The notes under the pieces: generated by a model
The model's database searches: none
The model's input: only the letters and a program-made list of their open reading frames with translations
Told to the model about the DNA's origin: nothing
Position numbers and translations under genes: made by a program
Shown: one piece after another, positions 39,164 through 48,052 of the stretch
Layout of the letters: each line of letters opens with the position of its first letter
Position numbering within the stretch: position 1 is the stretch's first letter
NCBI GenBank assembly: GCA_017958365.1
Contig: JAGDCV010000047.1
Span: 1 to 64,000, forward strand
DNA from: Clostridiales bacterium
Lineage (GTDB): Bacteria > Bacillota > Clostridia > Saccharofermentanales > Saccharofermentanaceae
Direction of reading: 5' to 3'
Length of the DNA stretch: 64,000 nucleotides

Positions 39164-41575
39164 GTGACTGATTTTGATAATGACGGCGGGATGGATCTGT
39201 TTGATGAATTAAGTTCGCTTTATGATCAGGAACTTGAAAGTGACGGACAGATAAGGAGTGCCGAGAGCCTCCTTGACTCGCTTAACGAAGAACAGAAGGA
39301 TGCCGTAACGCATCTTGACGGGCCGCTCCTCATCCTTGCGGGAGCAGGATCAGGTAAGACCCGCGTAATCACATACAGGATAGCGTACATGATAGAGCGC
39401 TTCGGAGTATCTCCGGGCTCTATCCTCGCTATTACCTTTACCAACAAGGCTGCCAACGAGATGAAGGAGAGGATCAACTCTCTGGTCGGCGACCGTTCGC
39501 GCTATATCTGGTGCGGTACTTTCCACAGTATCTTCGCGAGGATATTAAGAAGACATGCCGAGGACATAGGTTACGGCAAGAACTTCACCATCCTTGATAC
39601 CGACGATCAGACGAAGGTAATAAAGCAGATCATGGGTGAACTCGAGATCTCGGAGAAGACATATAAGCCCAGATTGTTCCAGTTCGAGATAACCAATGCG
39701 AAGAACCACATGATGAGCCAGCACGAGTATGAGGTTCTCGCGGGTAATGATACTTTCAGAAGACTCGCGGCTCAGGTCTTTAATGCTTACGACAGAAGGC
39801 TTAAAGAGACCAATGCCATGGACTTCGACGATATCCTCATTAATTTCGTAAGGCTTCTTCGTGATAATGAGGAAGTAGCTGCGTTTTACAGGAACAAGTT
39901 CAAGTACATCATGGTCGATGAGTACCAGGATACGAATAAGCCTCAGTATCAGGCTGTCATGCTGCTCGGTAAGGAGCATCAGAATGTCTGCGTTGTAGGT
40001 GACGACGACCAGTCCATCTATGCGTTCAGAGGTGCGGATGTCCAGATGATCTTAAACTTCGAGAAGGACTTCCCGGGTGCAAGGGTCATCAAGCTTGAGC
40101 AGAACTACAGATCCACCAAGGTGATCCTTGATGCTGCCAATGAAGTTATCTCGAATAACAAGCACAGAAAGCACAAAGCTTTAAGAACTTCGGGTGAGGA
40201 CGGCGATAAGATCATCCTCATGAATGCCGATAACGGTAATCTCGAAGCCAGATGGACTGCCGATACCATCAAGAGGATGGTGGATAAGGGCAAGTTCACA
40301 TACAGCGACTGTGCTGTCCTTTACAGGGTGAACGCCCTGTCACGTTCGATAGAGTCGGCGCTCCGCGAGAAGGGTATACCGTTTAAGGTCTACGGCGGAA
40401 TGCGATTCTATGACAGGAAAGAGATCAAGGACATCATCGCATATCTTCGTATCATCAATGACAGCCACGACGATCTTGCACTCGAGAGGATCATCAATGT
40501 TCCGAAGAGAGGAATAGGTGATACCACGGTCGATAAGATCAGGAATCTTGCCAAGGCTAACGAGATGACGATGTTCGATGTCTGTGAGTGCAGTGCCCGT
40601 TTCCCGGAACTTCAAAGATTGTCAGGAAGGCTTGTTGAGTTTACGGATCTCATTAACAGATTCAGGGATACCATGCTTGAAGACATGTCGTTCAAGGACT
40701 TTGTCGATCTCGTCGAGAATGAATCCGGAATGATACAGGAGATAATCGATGAGCGTGAGACGAAGGGTGAACTTACGGACAGAGTCGAGAACCTGAAGGA
40801 GTTGCTCTCTGAAGCAAGTGAATTCGAGAAGAACCACAGGACCGTACCGGGACAGAAGGCTTCTTTGGCCGACGAGGACGATCTTTATCTTGATGATGAG
40901 ATGAAGACTGCCGATACACTGCAGGGTCTTCTTTCCATCTACCTTGAGAATGCAGCATTGTATTCCGCGGGTGATGAATATAACGAAGGCGATGATTACG
41001 TAAGACTCATGACGATCCACAGTGCAAAAGGTCTTGAGTTCGGTGCAGTGTTCCTCATAGGTGCCGAGGACGGTATCTTCCCGGGGTATAAATCCATCTC
41101 TGACATGGTAGCGCTCGAAGAGGAAAGAAGACTCATGTATGTTGCGATAACCAGGGCCAAGAAGAATCTGTTTATCGTCGTAACAAGGCAGAGGATGCTG
41201 TTCGGTCAGACTCAGTGTCTGCCGCCTTCAAGGTTCCTCAAGGAGATAGATCCCGGACATCTTTATAAGATCGGCGGTGCACGTGAGGTTAAGCCTGCGG
41301 TATCCGAGGCTTCTTATTCATCTCCTGCCCGTGAGCAGGCGAAGAGAAGCATCGCGAGTGCGGTCAAGTCTTCCTTCACAAAGAAACCCAATAATCCTGA
41401 CGGGCTTAAGTGGAATGAGATCAAAGAGGGAATGGAGGTCGTTCACGCAAGGTTCGGAGAAGGTGTTATCCTTAAAGTTGAACCCGTTGCGGGAGATGCG
41501 CTCATTACGGTTGATTTTGACGGAATGAAGAAGAATATGCTCGCGAATGCCGCGGGACTTAGAAGGAGGGTGTGA
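39164..41575 (+). CDS. pcrA: ATP-dependent DNA helicase PcrA/UvrD
   Basis: About 803 residues. SF1A helicase motifs in order: Walker A LAGAGSGKTR, motif Ia AITFTNKAANEM, motif II VDEYQDTN, GDDDQSIYAFRGA, MTIHSAKGLEF and YVAITRAKKNL. The C-terminal MEVVHARFGEGVI Tudor-like segment is typical of PcrA. It unwinds DNA in repair and removes RecA or stalled polymerases. The frame opens at ATG 39152, but GGAGAG at 39154-39159 lies inside it and at a good distance from GTG 39164, so I choose GTG. It heads a repair and dNTP pool operon. Confidence 0.95.
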   Translation: MTDFDNDGGMDLFDELSSLYDQELESDGQIRSAESLLDSLNEEQKDAVTHLDGPLLILAGAGSGKTRVITYRIAYMIERFGVSPGSILAITFTNKAANEMKERINSLVGDRSRYIWCGTFHSIFARILRRHAEDIGYGKNFTILDTDDQTKVIKQIMGELEISEKTYKPRLFQFEITNAKNHMMSQHEYEVLAGNDTFRRLAAQVFNAYDRRLKETNAMDFDDILINFVRLLRDNEEVAAFYRNKFKYIMVDEYQDTNKPQYQAVMLLGKEHQNVCVVGDDDQSIYAFRGADVQMILNFEKDFPGARVIKLEQNYRSTKVILDAANEVISNNKHRKHKALRTSGEDGDKIILMNADNGNLEARWTADTIKRMVDKGKFTYSDCAVLYRVNALSRSIESALREKGIPFKVYGGMRFYDRKEIKDIIAYLRIINDSHDDLALERIINVPKRGIGDTTVDKIRNLAKANEMTMFDVCECSARFPELQRLSGRLVEFTDLINRFRDTMLEDMSFKDFVDLVENESGMIQEIIDERETKGELTDRVENLKELLSEASEFEKNHRTVPGQKASLADEDDLYLDDEMKTADTLQGLLSIYLENAALYSAGDEYNEGDDYVRLMTIHSAKGLEFGAVFLIGAEDGIFPGYKSISDMVALEEERRLMYVAITRAKKNLFIVVTRQRMLFGQTQCLPPSRFLKEIDPGHLYKIGGAREVKPAVSEASYSSPAREQAKRSIASAVKSSFTKKPNNPDGLKWNEIKEGMEVVHARFGEGVILKVEPVAGDALITVDFDGMKKNMLANAAGLRRRV

Positions 41576-41576
41576 C

Positions 41577-42797
41577 ATGGAAAGCAGCCTTTTTGATATT
41601 TTCGGAGATGCACTGGGACAGATCCCTGCGGAGCCCCAGCTTATAAACAACTACAAAGACGTTAAAGAGATAGAGATAATCAGGAACGAGAGGGAGAAGA
41701 GCCTTTCTCCTTTTGCCATGAGGACGAAGAACTCACGAGGCAGAAGGTTTGACGACGAGCCCTGCACCATAAGAAGTCCTTATGAGAGGGACCTGGGAAG
41801 GATAATCTTCTCTCAGTCTTTCAGGAGACTTCGTCATAAGACACAGGTCTTCTTTAACCCCAATAACGATCACATCTGTTCAAGGATAGAGCATGTCATC
41901 TACGTTAATTACATCTCTACCATCATCGGACGCGCACTGAATCTTAATATCGATCTTATCCAGGCGATCGCGCTCGGTCATGACATCGGTCATTCGCCTT
42001 ACGGCCACACGGGAGAGAGGGTGCTTAACTCATGCATCAAGAAAGTCGATCCCGGTCTTTACTTCGAGCATGAGGTCCACAGTCTCCGTGTGCTTGATGT
42101 CCTTGAGGAGCACCGTCCCGGAGAACACGGACTTAACCTTACGTTTGAGGTAAGAGACGGCATCGTATCACACTGCGGTGAGACTTACGATGAGTATAAG
42201 CTCACGCCTTACCGTGAGAAGACGGAGCAGGAGATATCCGATAAGCCCGAGAAGGACAGGACGAGGCCCTGTACTTTGGAAGGATGCGTCGTCAGGTTCG
42301 CGGATAAGATCGCATACGTCGGAAGAGACATCGAGGATGCAAGGAGAGCGGGCATCATCGGAGGTAATGAACTTGTAAGTTCGGAAGCAGCGAGAAGGCT
42401 CGGTTCAACCAATGCCGAGATAATCAATATCCTTGTCTGGGATATCGTTCACAACAGTCTTAACAAGGATGAGATCTGCATGTCGAAGGAGAACTTCGAG
42501 GCTATGAATGAGTATCTTAATTCGAACCTTAACAATATCTATAAGGCTCCGAAGATAGTTACTTATGAGAATAATATCAAGCTTCAGCTGGAAGCCATCT
42601 TTGATGCATTCATGGAATGTGTTGATGACATCGAGAAGTCTGCTCATTCAGAGAATGAGGCGATAAGGAGCTTTGCCAAGTTCTACATGAAGCATCCGGA
42701 GCCTGATTGTCCTCCGGTAAGGAAAGTTGTCGACTACATTGCAGGCATGACGGACACTTACGCCAATGCCTGCTTTGATGAACTGTACAGAGTTTAA
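41577..42797 (+). CDS. dgt: Deoxyguanosinetriphosphate triphosphohydrolase-like protein
   Basis: About 406 residues. HD-domain metal ligands appear as RRLRHKTQVF and GHDIGHSPYGHTGE (near residue 134), with a later Asp in RFADKIAYVGRD. These mark the dGTPase family, which splits dNTPs to nucleoside and triphosphate. The start is ATG 41577, with AAGGAGGG at 41563-41570 overlapping the end of pcrA; it is followed 12 bases later by yfbR. The pairing suggests control of dNTP pools beside a repair helicase. Confidence 0.9.
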   Translation: MESSLFDIFGDALGQIPAEPQLINNYKDVKEIEIIRNEREKSLSPFAMRTKNSRGRRFDDEPCTIRSPYERDLGRIIFSQSFRRLRHKTQVFFNPNNDHICSRIEHVIYVNYISTIIGRALNLNIDLIQAIALGHDIGHSPYGHTGERVLNSCIKKVDPGLYFEHEVHSLRVLDVLEEHRPGEHGLNLTFEVRDGIVSHCGETYDEYKLTPYREKTEQEISDKPEKDRTRPCTLEGCVVRFADKIAYVGRDIEDARRAGIIGGNELVSSEAARRLGSTNAEIINILVWDIVHNSLNKDEICMSKENFEAMNEYLNSNLNNIYKAPKIVTYENNIKLQLEAIFDAFMECVDDIEKSAHSENEAIRSFAKFYMKHPEPDCPPVRKVVDYIAGMTDTYANACFDELYRV

Positions 42798-42809
42798 GGG
42801 AGGAAAGAC

Positions 42810-43424
42810 ATGGATAACAAATACGGTTTCTACGCGCTCCTCGACAGGATGCAGTACATAAACCGCTGGGCCCTCATGAGGAACAGCCGTTATGAGAATA
42901 TCAAGGAGCACAGCTTTGATGTTGCGGTCATCGCCGAATCTCTTGCTGTCATTCACAATAAACTGGTAAGTGAAGGCAAGGCTCAGATCAAAGTCGATCC
43001 GTTCGAGATACAGGCTTACGGTCTTTATCACGATTGTACAGAGATCATCACGGGAGACATGCCTACTCCGATCAAGTACAGGAATGATACGCTGAAGGCC
43101 GCTTACAGGGAAGTTGAGCATGAGGCCGCGGAGAGCCTTTCATCACAGCTCCCGGATTACATGCAGGAATACTACATGAATCTTCTGGCACCGGATTTCT
43201 CGGGTGAGGAGGGAGCCTTAAAGAAGAGGCTCGTTAAGTCGGCTGACAGGATAGCGGCTTACATCAAGTGCATCCGTGAGAAGCTTGCAGGTAATACGGA
43301 GTTTGACTCCGCAATGGCGACAATAAAGGAATCTATTGATAAGATAGATTTACCCGAGGTCAGTATATTCATGGAGAATTTCACTCCTTCGTTCGGACTG
43401 ACACTCGATCAACTTAACACCTGA
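42810..43424 (+). CDS. YfbR-family 5'-deoxynucleotidase (HD domain)
   Basis: 204 residues. EHSFDVAVIAE (His34) and YHDCTEIITGDMPTP are the metal and substrate motifs of YfbR, which dephosphorylates dNMPs. KSADRIAAYIKC supplies the last HD-type Asp. GGGAGG precedes the ATG. With Dgt upstream, the products suggest stepwise disposal of surplus deoxynucleotides. Confidence 0.92.
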   Translation: MDNKYGFYALLDRMQYINRWALMRNSRYENIKEHSFDVAVIAESLAVIHNKLVSEGKAQIKVDPFEIQAYGLYHDCTEIITGDMPTPIKYRNDTLKAAYREVEHEAAESLSSQLPDYMQEYYMNLLAPDFSGEEGALKKRLVKSADRIAAYIKCIREKLAGNTEFDSAMATIKESIDKIDLPEVSIFMENFTPSFGLTLDQLNT

Positions 43425-43437
43425 TAAGGAGTAAAGT

Positions 43438-46014
43438 GTGGCGTCTAACGTTAAGCGGACAAAAGAATATCTGATCGCGGCGTGTGCTGTGCTCGCAGTC
43501 TTTGTCATCGCGATAATCATTGCCGGTGTTTCTCTTTCCGGAATGAGTATTCCTTACAATGAACCGACTTCAAAAGAGGAGGACATTGTAATACGTACGG
43601 CGGCACTAACCAATAATTCCGAGTCTGTTTACAGAGCCCTTTACCGAGTAGGTGCGGGCTTTATTACTGCAGGTGATTACACCATAAGATCACTTACAAG
43701 TTCTGATTATCTTGTTAACGGCAAGGATGACCGGGCTTTTGCTTCCGACCTTTCATCGATCATCAACGGACAGGAAGACTCCGAACAGATATCGACGATA
43801 GTCAATATGTTAAGCGACAGTTCAAGAATGTATGTCACCAATGAGATCTTACGCGAAGAAGATTCTTCCCTGAAGGCTTCGGCAAGGATCCCTGATGTTC
43901 CGGGAGACAGTTTCTCAGACTGCGTTCTTACATCCTCATTGGAGGGTGACGGCGGACTTACCATCGGTATCAGGAAGGTTGAAGGTTCATTCGTAACGAC
44001 AGGTGATGAGATAAGAACCGATTTCTTCGTTGACGGAATGTTCTATCAGGGAAACATAACGATAAGCGAGGGTGAGGAAGGATCAAAGTCTTTCGTAATG
44101 TCATGGAACACCAACGGTATCTCATCGGGTGTTCACCAGGTGCTCATACTTCTGCGTTCTTCCGACGGAAGAGGCACCGTGCTTGCGGGCGGAGATATCT
44201 ATGTTCCCGATACGATGAGGCTCGTTAATTACAACGTACAGCCGGGTTCGATATCCGAGGGCAGTAATGCATCATGGTATTCGCTCGATGCCGAGGACGG
44301 TAATGCCTATATCAACTTCGTAAATCTTTCGGGTGACATAAGGGTATCTATCTATAACGCTTATGGTGAGCTTGTCGGAACAAACGACCTTCCCGGCAAG
44401 GATCTTGAGATACTAAGGGCTTTAAGACAGGATGTTCAGGCGATCTCAGAAGAGACCGGTCTTACCGGTATTACGAATACCTTCTACATCCAGGTTGAAA
44501 GAGGTGCATTGAATGAGGATCACTTAGGATCCGTAAGCTACACGATGATCCAGAGCCGCGAAGTAGCCCAGTATAACGGAAGCTATGTTGCGGTAATCGA
44601 TGATGTAGGTAATGTTCCTACGCCTCTGCCGACCGTCGGTAATGTATCCGAATATACGGGACGTGAGATCCGCATACAGGATATGAGCAATAACATAACG
44701 ACTGCTTTCTATCAGGATCTTACATTCCTCCCGATAAACGGAGTGCTTGAGGATCTTACGATCGGTTCCACGGGAACGGGACTTCCAATGCAGTTTGTTC
44801 CTGAATTTGCTCCGAAGGTGGATAACTACGGATATATGTCACAGGATTCGATCGAAGCCATGACGATAAATGCGGTGGCGACCGAAGGCAACTTCGCGAC
44901 CATAGATGTTTCTTTGACGACTTCAGCAGGAACCGAGAGTATTCCGCTCGGTGGCTCTTTCACTTTTGCAAACGGTGAGAATGAGCTTGATGTTACTGTC
45001 CATTCGTTCGACGGTGCGGTCAGAAGCTACAGACTCTTCGTTCTCGTTGGCGATGATGCGGGCACTTTCTGTGAAGATACGCTCTCGCAATTCCCCGTAA
45101 GTTACGGAAGCGGACTCTGGCTTTTGCATTCGCTTCATTCTGACTATATCTTTACTCCGTTTGATACGGGCATGTCGTTCAACACAGTTCTTGATTATGA
45201 GGACAGCGGTTCGAGAAGTCTTGCAAACATCAATTCGAATCCTTCATGGTGCAATTCCAACAGTCCCGAGTATGACGGCGGAGGATGGCATGCGGCTAAC
45301 ATACAGACCGTAAGCTATTTCCTTGATCCCCGTAATTATCTTGATCAGACGCATATCTTCTCCCTCGAAAGCCTTGCATTCAACCCGAGCATCCACAGCG
45401 TTGACGGAGTAAGGGCGATGATAGCAGGAAGCTTCATGGATACACCCGAGTATGACTATGCCCAGGCTATCTATAACGCAGGCCAGACTGCGGGAGTCTC
45501 ACCGTATCTTCTCGCGAGCAGGATCATACAGGAGATGGGATATAACGGTGAGTCCGATCTTTGCAGAGGTGAGCTGCCGGGTTACGAAGGATACTATAAC
45601 TTCTTCAACATAGGTTCAGTTCCCGATCCATCGATAGAGAACGGTGCACTTATCAATGGTGCAAGATATGCCATGTGGGGTTCCAACCCGGATGCCCAGA
45701 CCATCGATGACGATGAGGCTGCATTGATGCTTCCCTGGGATAACATAGACGATGCCATCACGGGCGGTGCCTTATGGATTGCAAGAAGTTACATATCGGT
45801 AGGACAGAACACGCTTTACTTCCAGAAGTTTGACATCATAAGCAACAATGACGGTCTTTATGAGCACCAATACGCTCAGAATATCTCCATGGCTTACACG
45901 GAAGGTGTAAGATACTTTACGGCATACGCCTCTGGTAGTATGCTCGATGAACCGATAGAATTCGTCATCCCGGTCTATTCGGGAATGCCGGAGACATATG
46001 GAGAACTGCCTTGA
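43438..46014 (+). CDS. Membrane-anchored cell-wall hydrolase: cadherin-like domain plus glucosaminidase (GH73-like)
   Basis: 858 residues from GTG 43438 (AAGGAG 43426-43431). A signal anchor lies at about residues 13-35. Residues 50-460 are beta-rich and unassigned. A cadherin-like beta-sandwich (PF12733-like) spans about 465-545, ending RSYRLFVLVG. The C-terminal 200 residues match endo-beta-N-acetylglucosaminidase domains: AGVSPYLLASRIIQEMGYNG carries the likely catalytic Glu, and YYNFFNIGS follows. It should cleave peptidoglycan glycan strands on the cell surface. It shares its operon with another cadherin-like exported protein and a GtrA protein. Confidence 0.85.
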   Translation: MASNVKRTKEYLIAACAVLAVFVIAIIIAGVSLSGMSIPYNEPTSKEEDIVIRTAALTNNSESVYRALYRVGAGFITAGDYTIRSLTSSDYLVNGKDDRAFASDLSSIINGQEDSEQISTIVNMLSDSSRMYVTNEILREEDSSLKASARIPDVPGDSFSDCVLTSSLEGDGGLTIGIRKVEGSFVTTGDEIRTDFFVDGMFYQGNITISEGEEGSKSFVMSWNTNGISSGVHQVLILLRSSDGRGTVLAGGDIYVPDTMRLVNYNVQPGSISEGSNASWYSLDAEDGNAYINFVNLSGDIRVSIYNAYGELVGTNDLPGKDLEILRALRQDVQAISEETGLTGITNTFYIQVERGALNEDHLGSVSYTMIQSREVAQYNGSYVAVIDDVGNVPTPLPTVGNVSEYTGREIRIQDMSNNITTAFYQDLTFLPINGVLEDLTIGSTGTGLPMQFVPEFAPKVDNYGYMSQDSIEAMTINAVATEGNFATIDVSLTTSAGTESIPLGGSFTFANGENELDVTVHSFDGAVRSYRLFVLVGDDAGTFCEDTLSQFPVSYGSGLWLLHSLHSDYIFTPFDTGMSFNTVLDYEDSGSRSLANINSNPSWCNSNSPEYDGGGWHAANIQTVSYFLDPRNYLDQTHIFSLESLAFNPSIHSVDGVRAMIAGSFMDTPEYDYAQAIYNAGQTAGVSPYLLASRIIQEMGYNGESDLCRGELPGYEGYYNFFNIGSVPDPSIENGALINGARYAMWGSNPDAQTIDDDEAALMLPWDNIDDAITGGALWIARSYISVGQNTLYFQKFDIISNNDGLYEHQYAQNISMAYTEGVRYFTAYASGSMLDEPIEFVIPVYSGMPETYGELP

Positions 46015-47474
46015 TCATGAGTAAGGGTATAAGAGGGGATTTGCTTAAATCATTGAAGAGAGCGGCTGCCATCCTGGTGGCTGCTTTGATATCCCTTTCC
46101 TATTTACCGGCGGCTGTATCAGCTGACGGATCGATCACGCTTTCGTTGGCAACGCAGACCCCTACAGTTAATCCGGGAGATATCGTAAACATCAACATCA
46201 ATTGCGATAAGTTTGATTCGATCACCGAATACGGACCGGTTGAGGTCACATACGATCCCGAGCTGTTCGAGTTTGATCATCTCGTTGTTCCCGATGTATA
46301 TCAGGGATATATGGTCGCTTCGGATTCCGATACTCCGGGATTGGTCACCGTGAGTCTGGCTTTTGTCCATGATACAAATGAGGATCCTGAATTAGGTGTA
46401 ATACCTTTCTATTCCGATGTTCCTACCATGCTTTTCCAGGTGGCTTTAAGAGTCCGTTCCGATGCTTCGGGAACATCCATCGTGAGCATCGATTCGACGG
46501 GTACCTTTAAGAAGAGTGACGGATCACATGTCACGGCTTACACTGAAGCGGATCTGTCGATCGTTGTTGCACTGGGAGTATCAACGGATGCGACTTTGTC
46601 GGCACTGTCGATCGAGGGGGTAACGTTAACTCCTCCGTTTGATCCGCAGGTGTTCGAGTATTCCGCGACTGTCAGCCGAGACGTCGAGAGCGTTAATGTT
46701 AATGCGACGGCGAGTAACCTGCAGGCGATAATATCCGTGGACGGTAATGACTCGTTGGATACGGGTGAGAATGTTGTTTCCGTTCACGTTCTCGCACAGG
46801 ACGGCATACGCTGGCATGAGTACAGGATCTATGTAAACAGACAGGAGAGTTATATCCCCGAAGGTTCGGGTTTTGTGGATTCGTCCGGCGTGACATATAC
46901 ATTCCTTACTTTCCCGACTAATTATGCTCTGCCTGACGGCTTCATGCAGACAACGAGATCCATCAACGGTTATACGGTTCCCGTCTTTGCCAAGGAAGGC
47001 ATTCAAAGCGTTCTCGTATATATCTACAACGGTCAGGATGATCCTGCTTTCTACTTCTATAATCCGATTACGGGCGCAACGAGCGTATATGATCCTGATG
47101 CGACCGTCATATCGGTAGGTCAGGTCCTTACAACGAACGAAGTTCCTGAGGGCGTTGACATCCCTTCGGGATTTACTGCCGGTACAAAAGAGATTAACGG
47201 ATTCGAGATGGCCGGATTCATTAATGCTGACGACGTATTCATCAATTACTTTACTGATGATGCGGGCAATTCCGGTTTTTACATGTATGACGAAGAGGCA
47301 GACCGTTTCTACCAGATGAAGACTGTTGAGCGTTCGGCAGAGCGCGTCTTCAGGGATCTGTTCTATGTATTCTTCATCGCGAGTGTACTGCAGTCGATAT
47401 TCATCATCGTGATCATCTACGTCATCAGGAGAGTCATCAACAACAGAACGAATCCAAGGCCGAAGAGAGTTTGA
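46011..47474 (+). CDS. Exported cohesin-like/cadherin-like protein with C-terminal membrane anchor
   Basis: 487 residues. A signal peptide ends near AVSA (about residue 38). Residues 40-185 resemble a cohesin-type beta-sandwich (VNPGDIVNININC, VTYDPELFEFD). A cadherin-like domain follows (about 190-280). Two copies of a 77-residue unit begin at residues 307 and 384: (L/I)P-x-GF-x4-T(R/K)-x-ING(Y/F), ending FYxY. A membrane helix near 450-475 and a basic tail anchor the protein. The start is TTG 46011 (GGAG 7 bases upstream, overlapping the previous stop) or ATG 46017. No catalytic site is seen; a surface scaffold or sensor is likely. Confidence 0.75.
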   Translation: MIMSKGIRGDLLKSLKRAAAILVAALISLSYLPAAVSADGSITLSLATQTPTVNPGDIVNININCDKFDSITEYGPVEVTYDPELFEFDHLVVPDVYQGYMVASDSDTPGLVTVSLAFVHDTNEDPELGVIPFYSDVPTMLFQVALRVRSDASGTSIVSIDSTGTFKKSDGSHVTAYTEADLSIVVALGVSTDATLSALSIEGVTLTPPFDPQVFEYSATVSRDVESVNVNATASNLQAIISVDGNDSLDTGENVVSVHVLAQDGIRWHEYRIYVNRQESYIPEGSGFVDSSGVTYTFLTFPTNYALPDGFMQTTRSINGYTVPVFAKEGIQSVLVYIYNGQDDPAFYFYNPITGATSVYDPDATVISVGQVLTTNEVPEGVDIPSGFTAGTKEINGFEMAGFINADDVFINYFTDDAGNSGFYMYDEEADRFYQMKTVERSAERVFRDLFYVFFIASVLQSIFIIVIIYVIRRVINNRTNPRPKRV

Positions 47475-47479
47475 CGCAT

Positions 47480-48052
47480 ATGAAGGTCAAGGAGATTCTT
47501 TTTGGAAGCGACAGGCTGACGCCGAAGCAGGAGCAGATGCGCGAGATGGCATTATATCCTCTCGCAGGCATATTTACGGCTCTTGCCAACGGACTCTCGT
47601 TCATAATCATGAACATGATCCTATATAACCCGATCAATGTTGATATTTTGGGCCACAGTTACGACCTTTGCCTTATCATTAAGCAGTTCGTGTCCTGGGT
47701 GGCTACGATCATCACGGCATATACGACGAACAGGATATTCGTATTCAGATCCCACGGTAACTTCATTCTCGAACTGTTAGGTTTTGCAGCGGCAAGACTG
47801 TCGACATTTCTTCTTATCGAGATCGCCCTGTTCTCATGCATGGTCATGTGGATGGAGAATCATCTTGGTATACCCCAGGACAAACTGATCATTCTGATAG
47901 GATCGTTCGAGTTTACTTATATTTACATCGTGAAGGCGCTGAATAACATCGTGCTCGTCATATTCAACTTCGTTCTTAGCAAGTGGATAGTATTCAGGAG
48001 TTCTTCAAAGTATCAGGAGATGAAGGCGAGGGAGAAGAAGAATGTCACATAA
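47480..48052 (+). CDS. GtrA-family membrane protein
   Basis: About 190 residues with four membrane helices, the GtrA (PF04138) layout; TTNRIFVFRS and LSKWIVFRSS are the repeated motif at the end of helices 2 and 4. GtrA proteins help move polyprenyl-linked sugars across the membrane or assist sugar addition to surface polymers. The frame opens at TTG 47471 but ATG 47480 is the natural start, 6 bases after the previous stop. Its end overlaps folC by 11 bases. Confidence 0.88.
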   Translation: MKVKEILFGSDRLTPKQEQMREMALYPLAGIFTALANGLSFIIMNMILYNPINVDILGHSYDLCLIIKQFVSWVATIITAYTTNRIFVFRSHGNFILELLGFAAARLSTFLLIEIALFSCMVMWMENHLGIPQDKLIILIGSFEFTYIYIVKALNNIVLVIFNFVLSKWIVFRSSSKYQEMKAREKKNVT

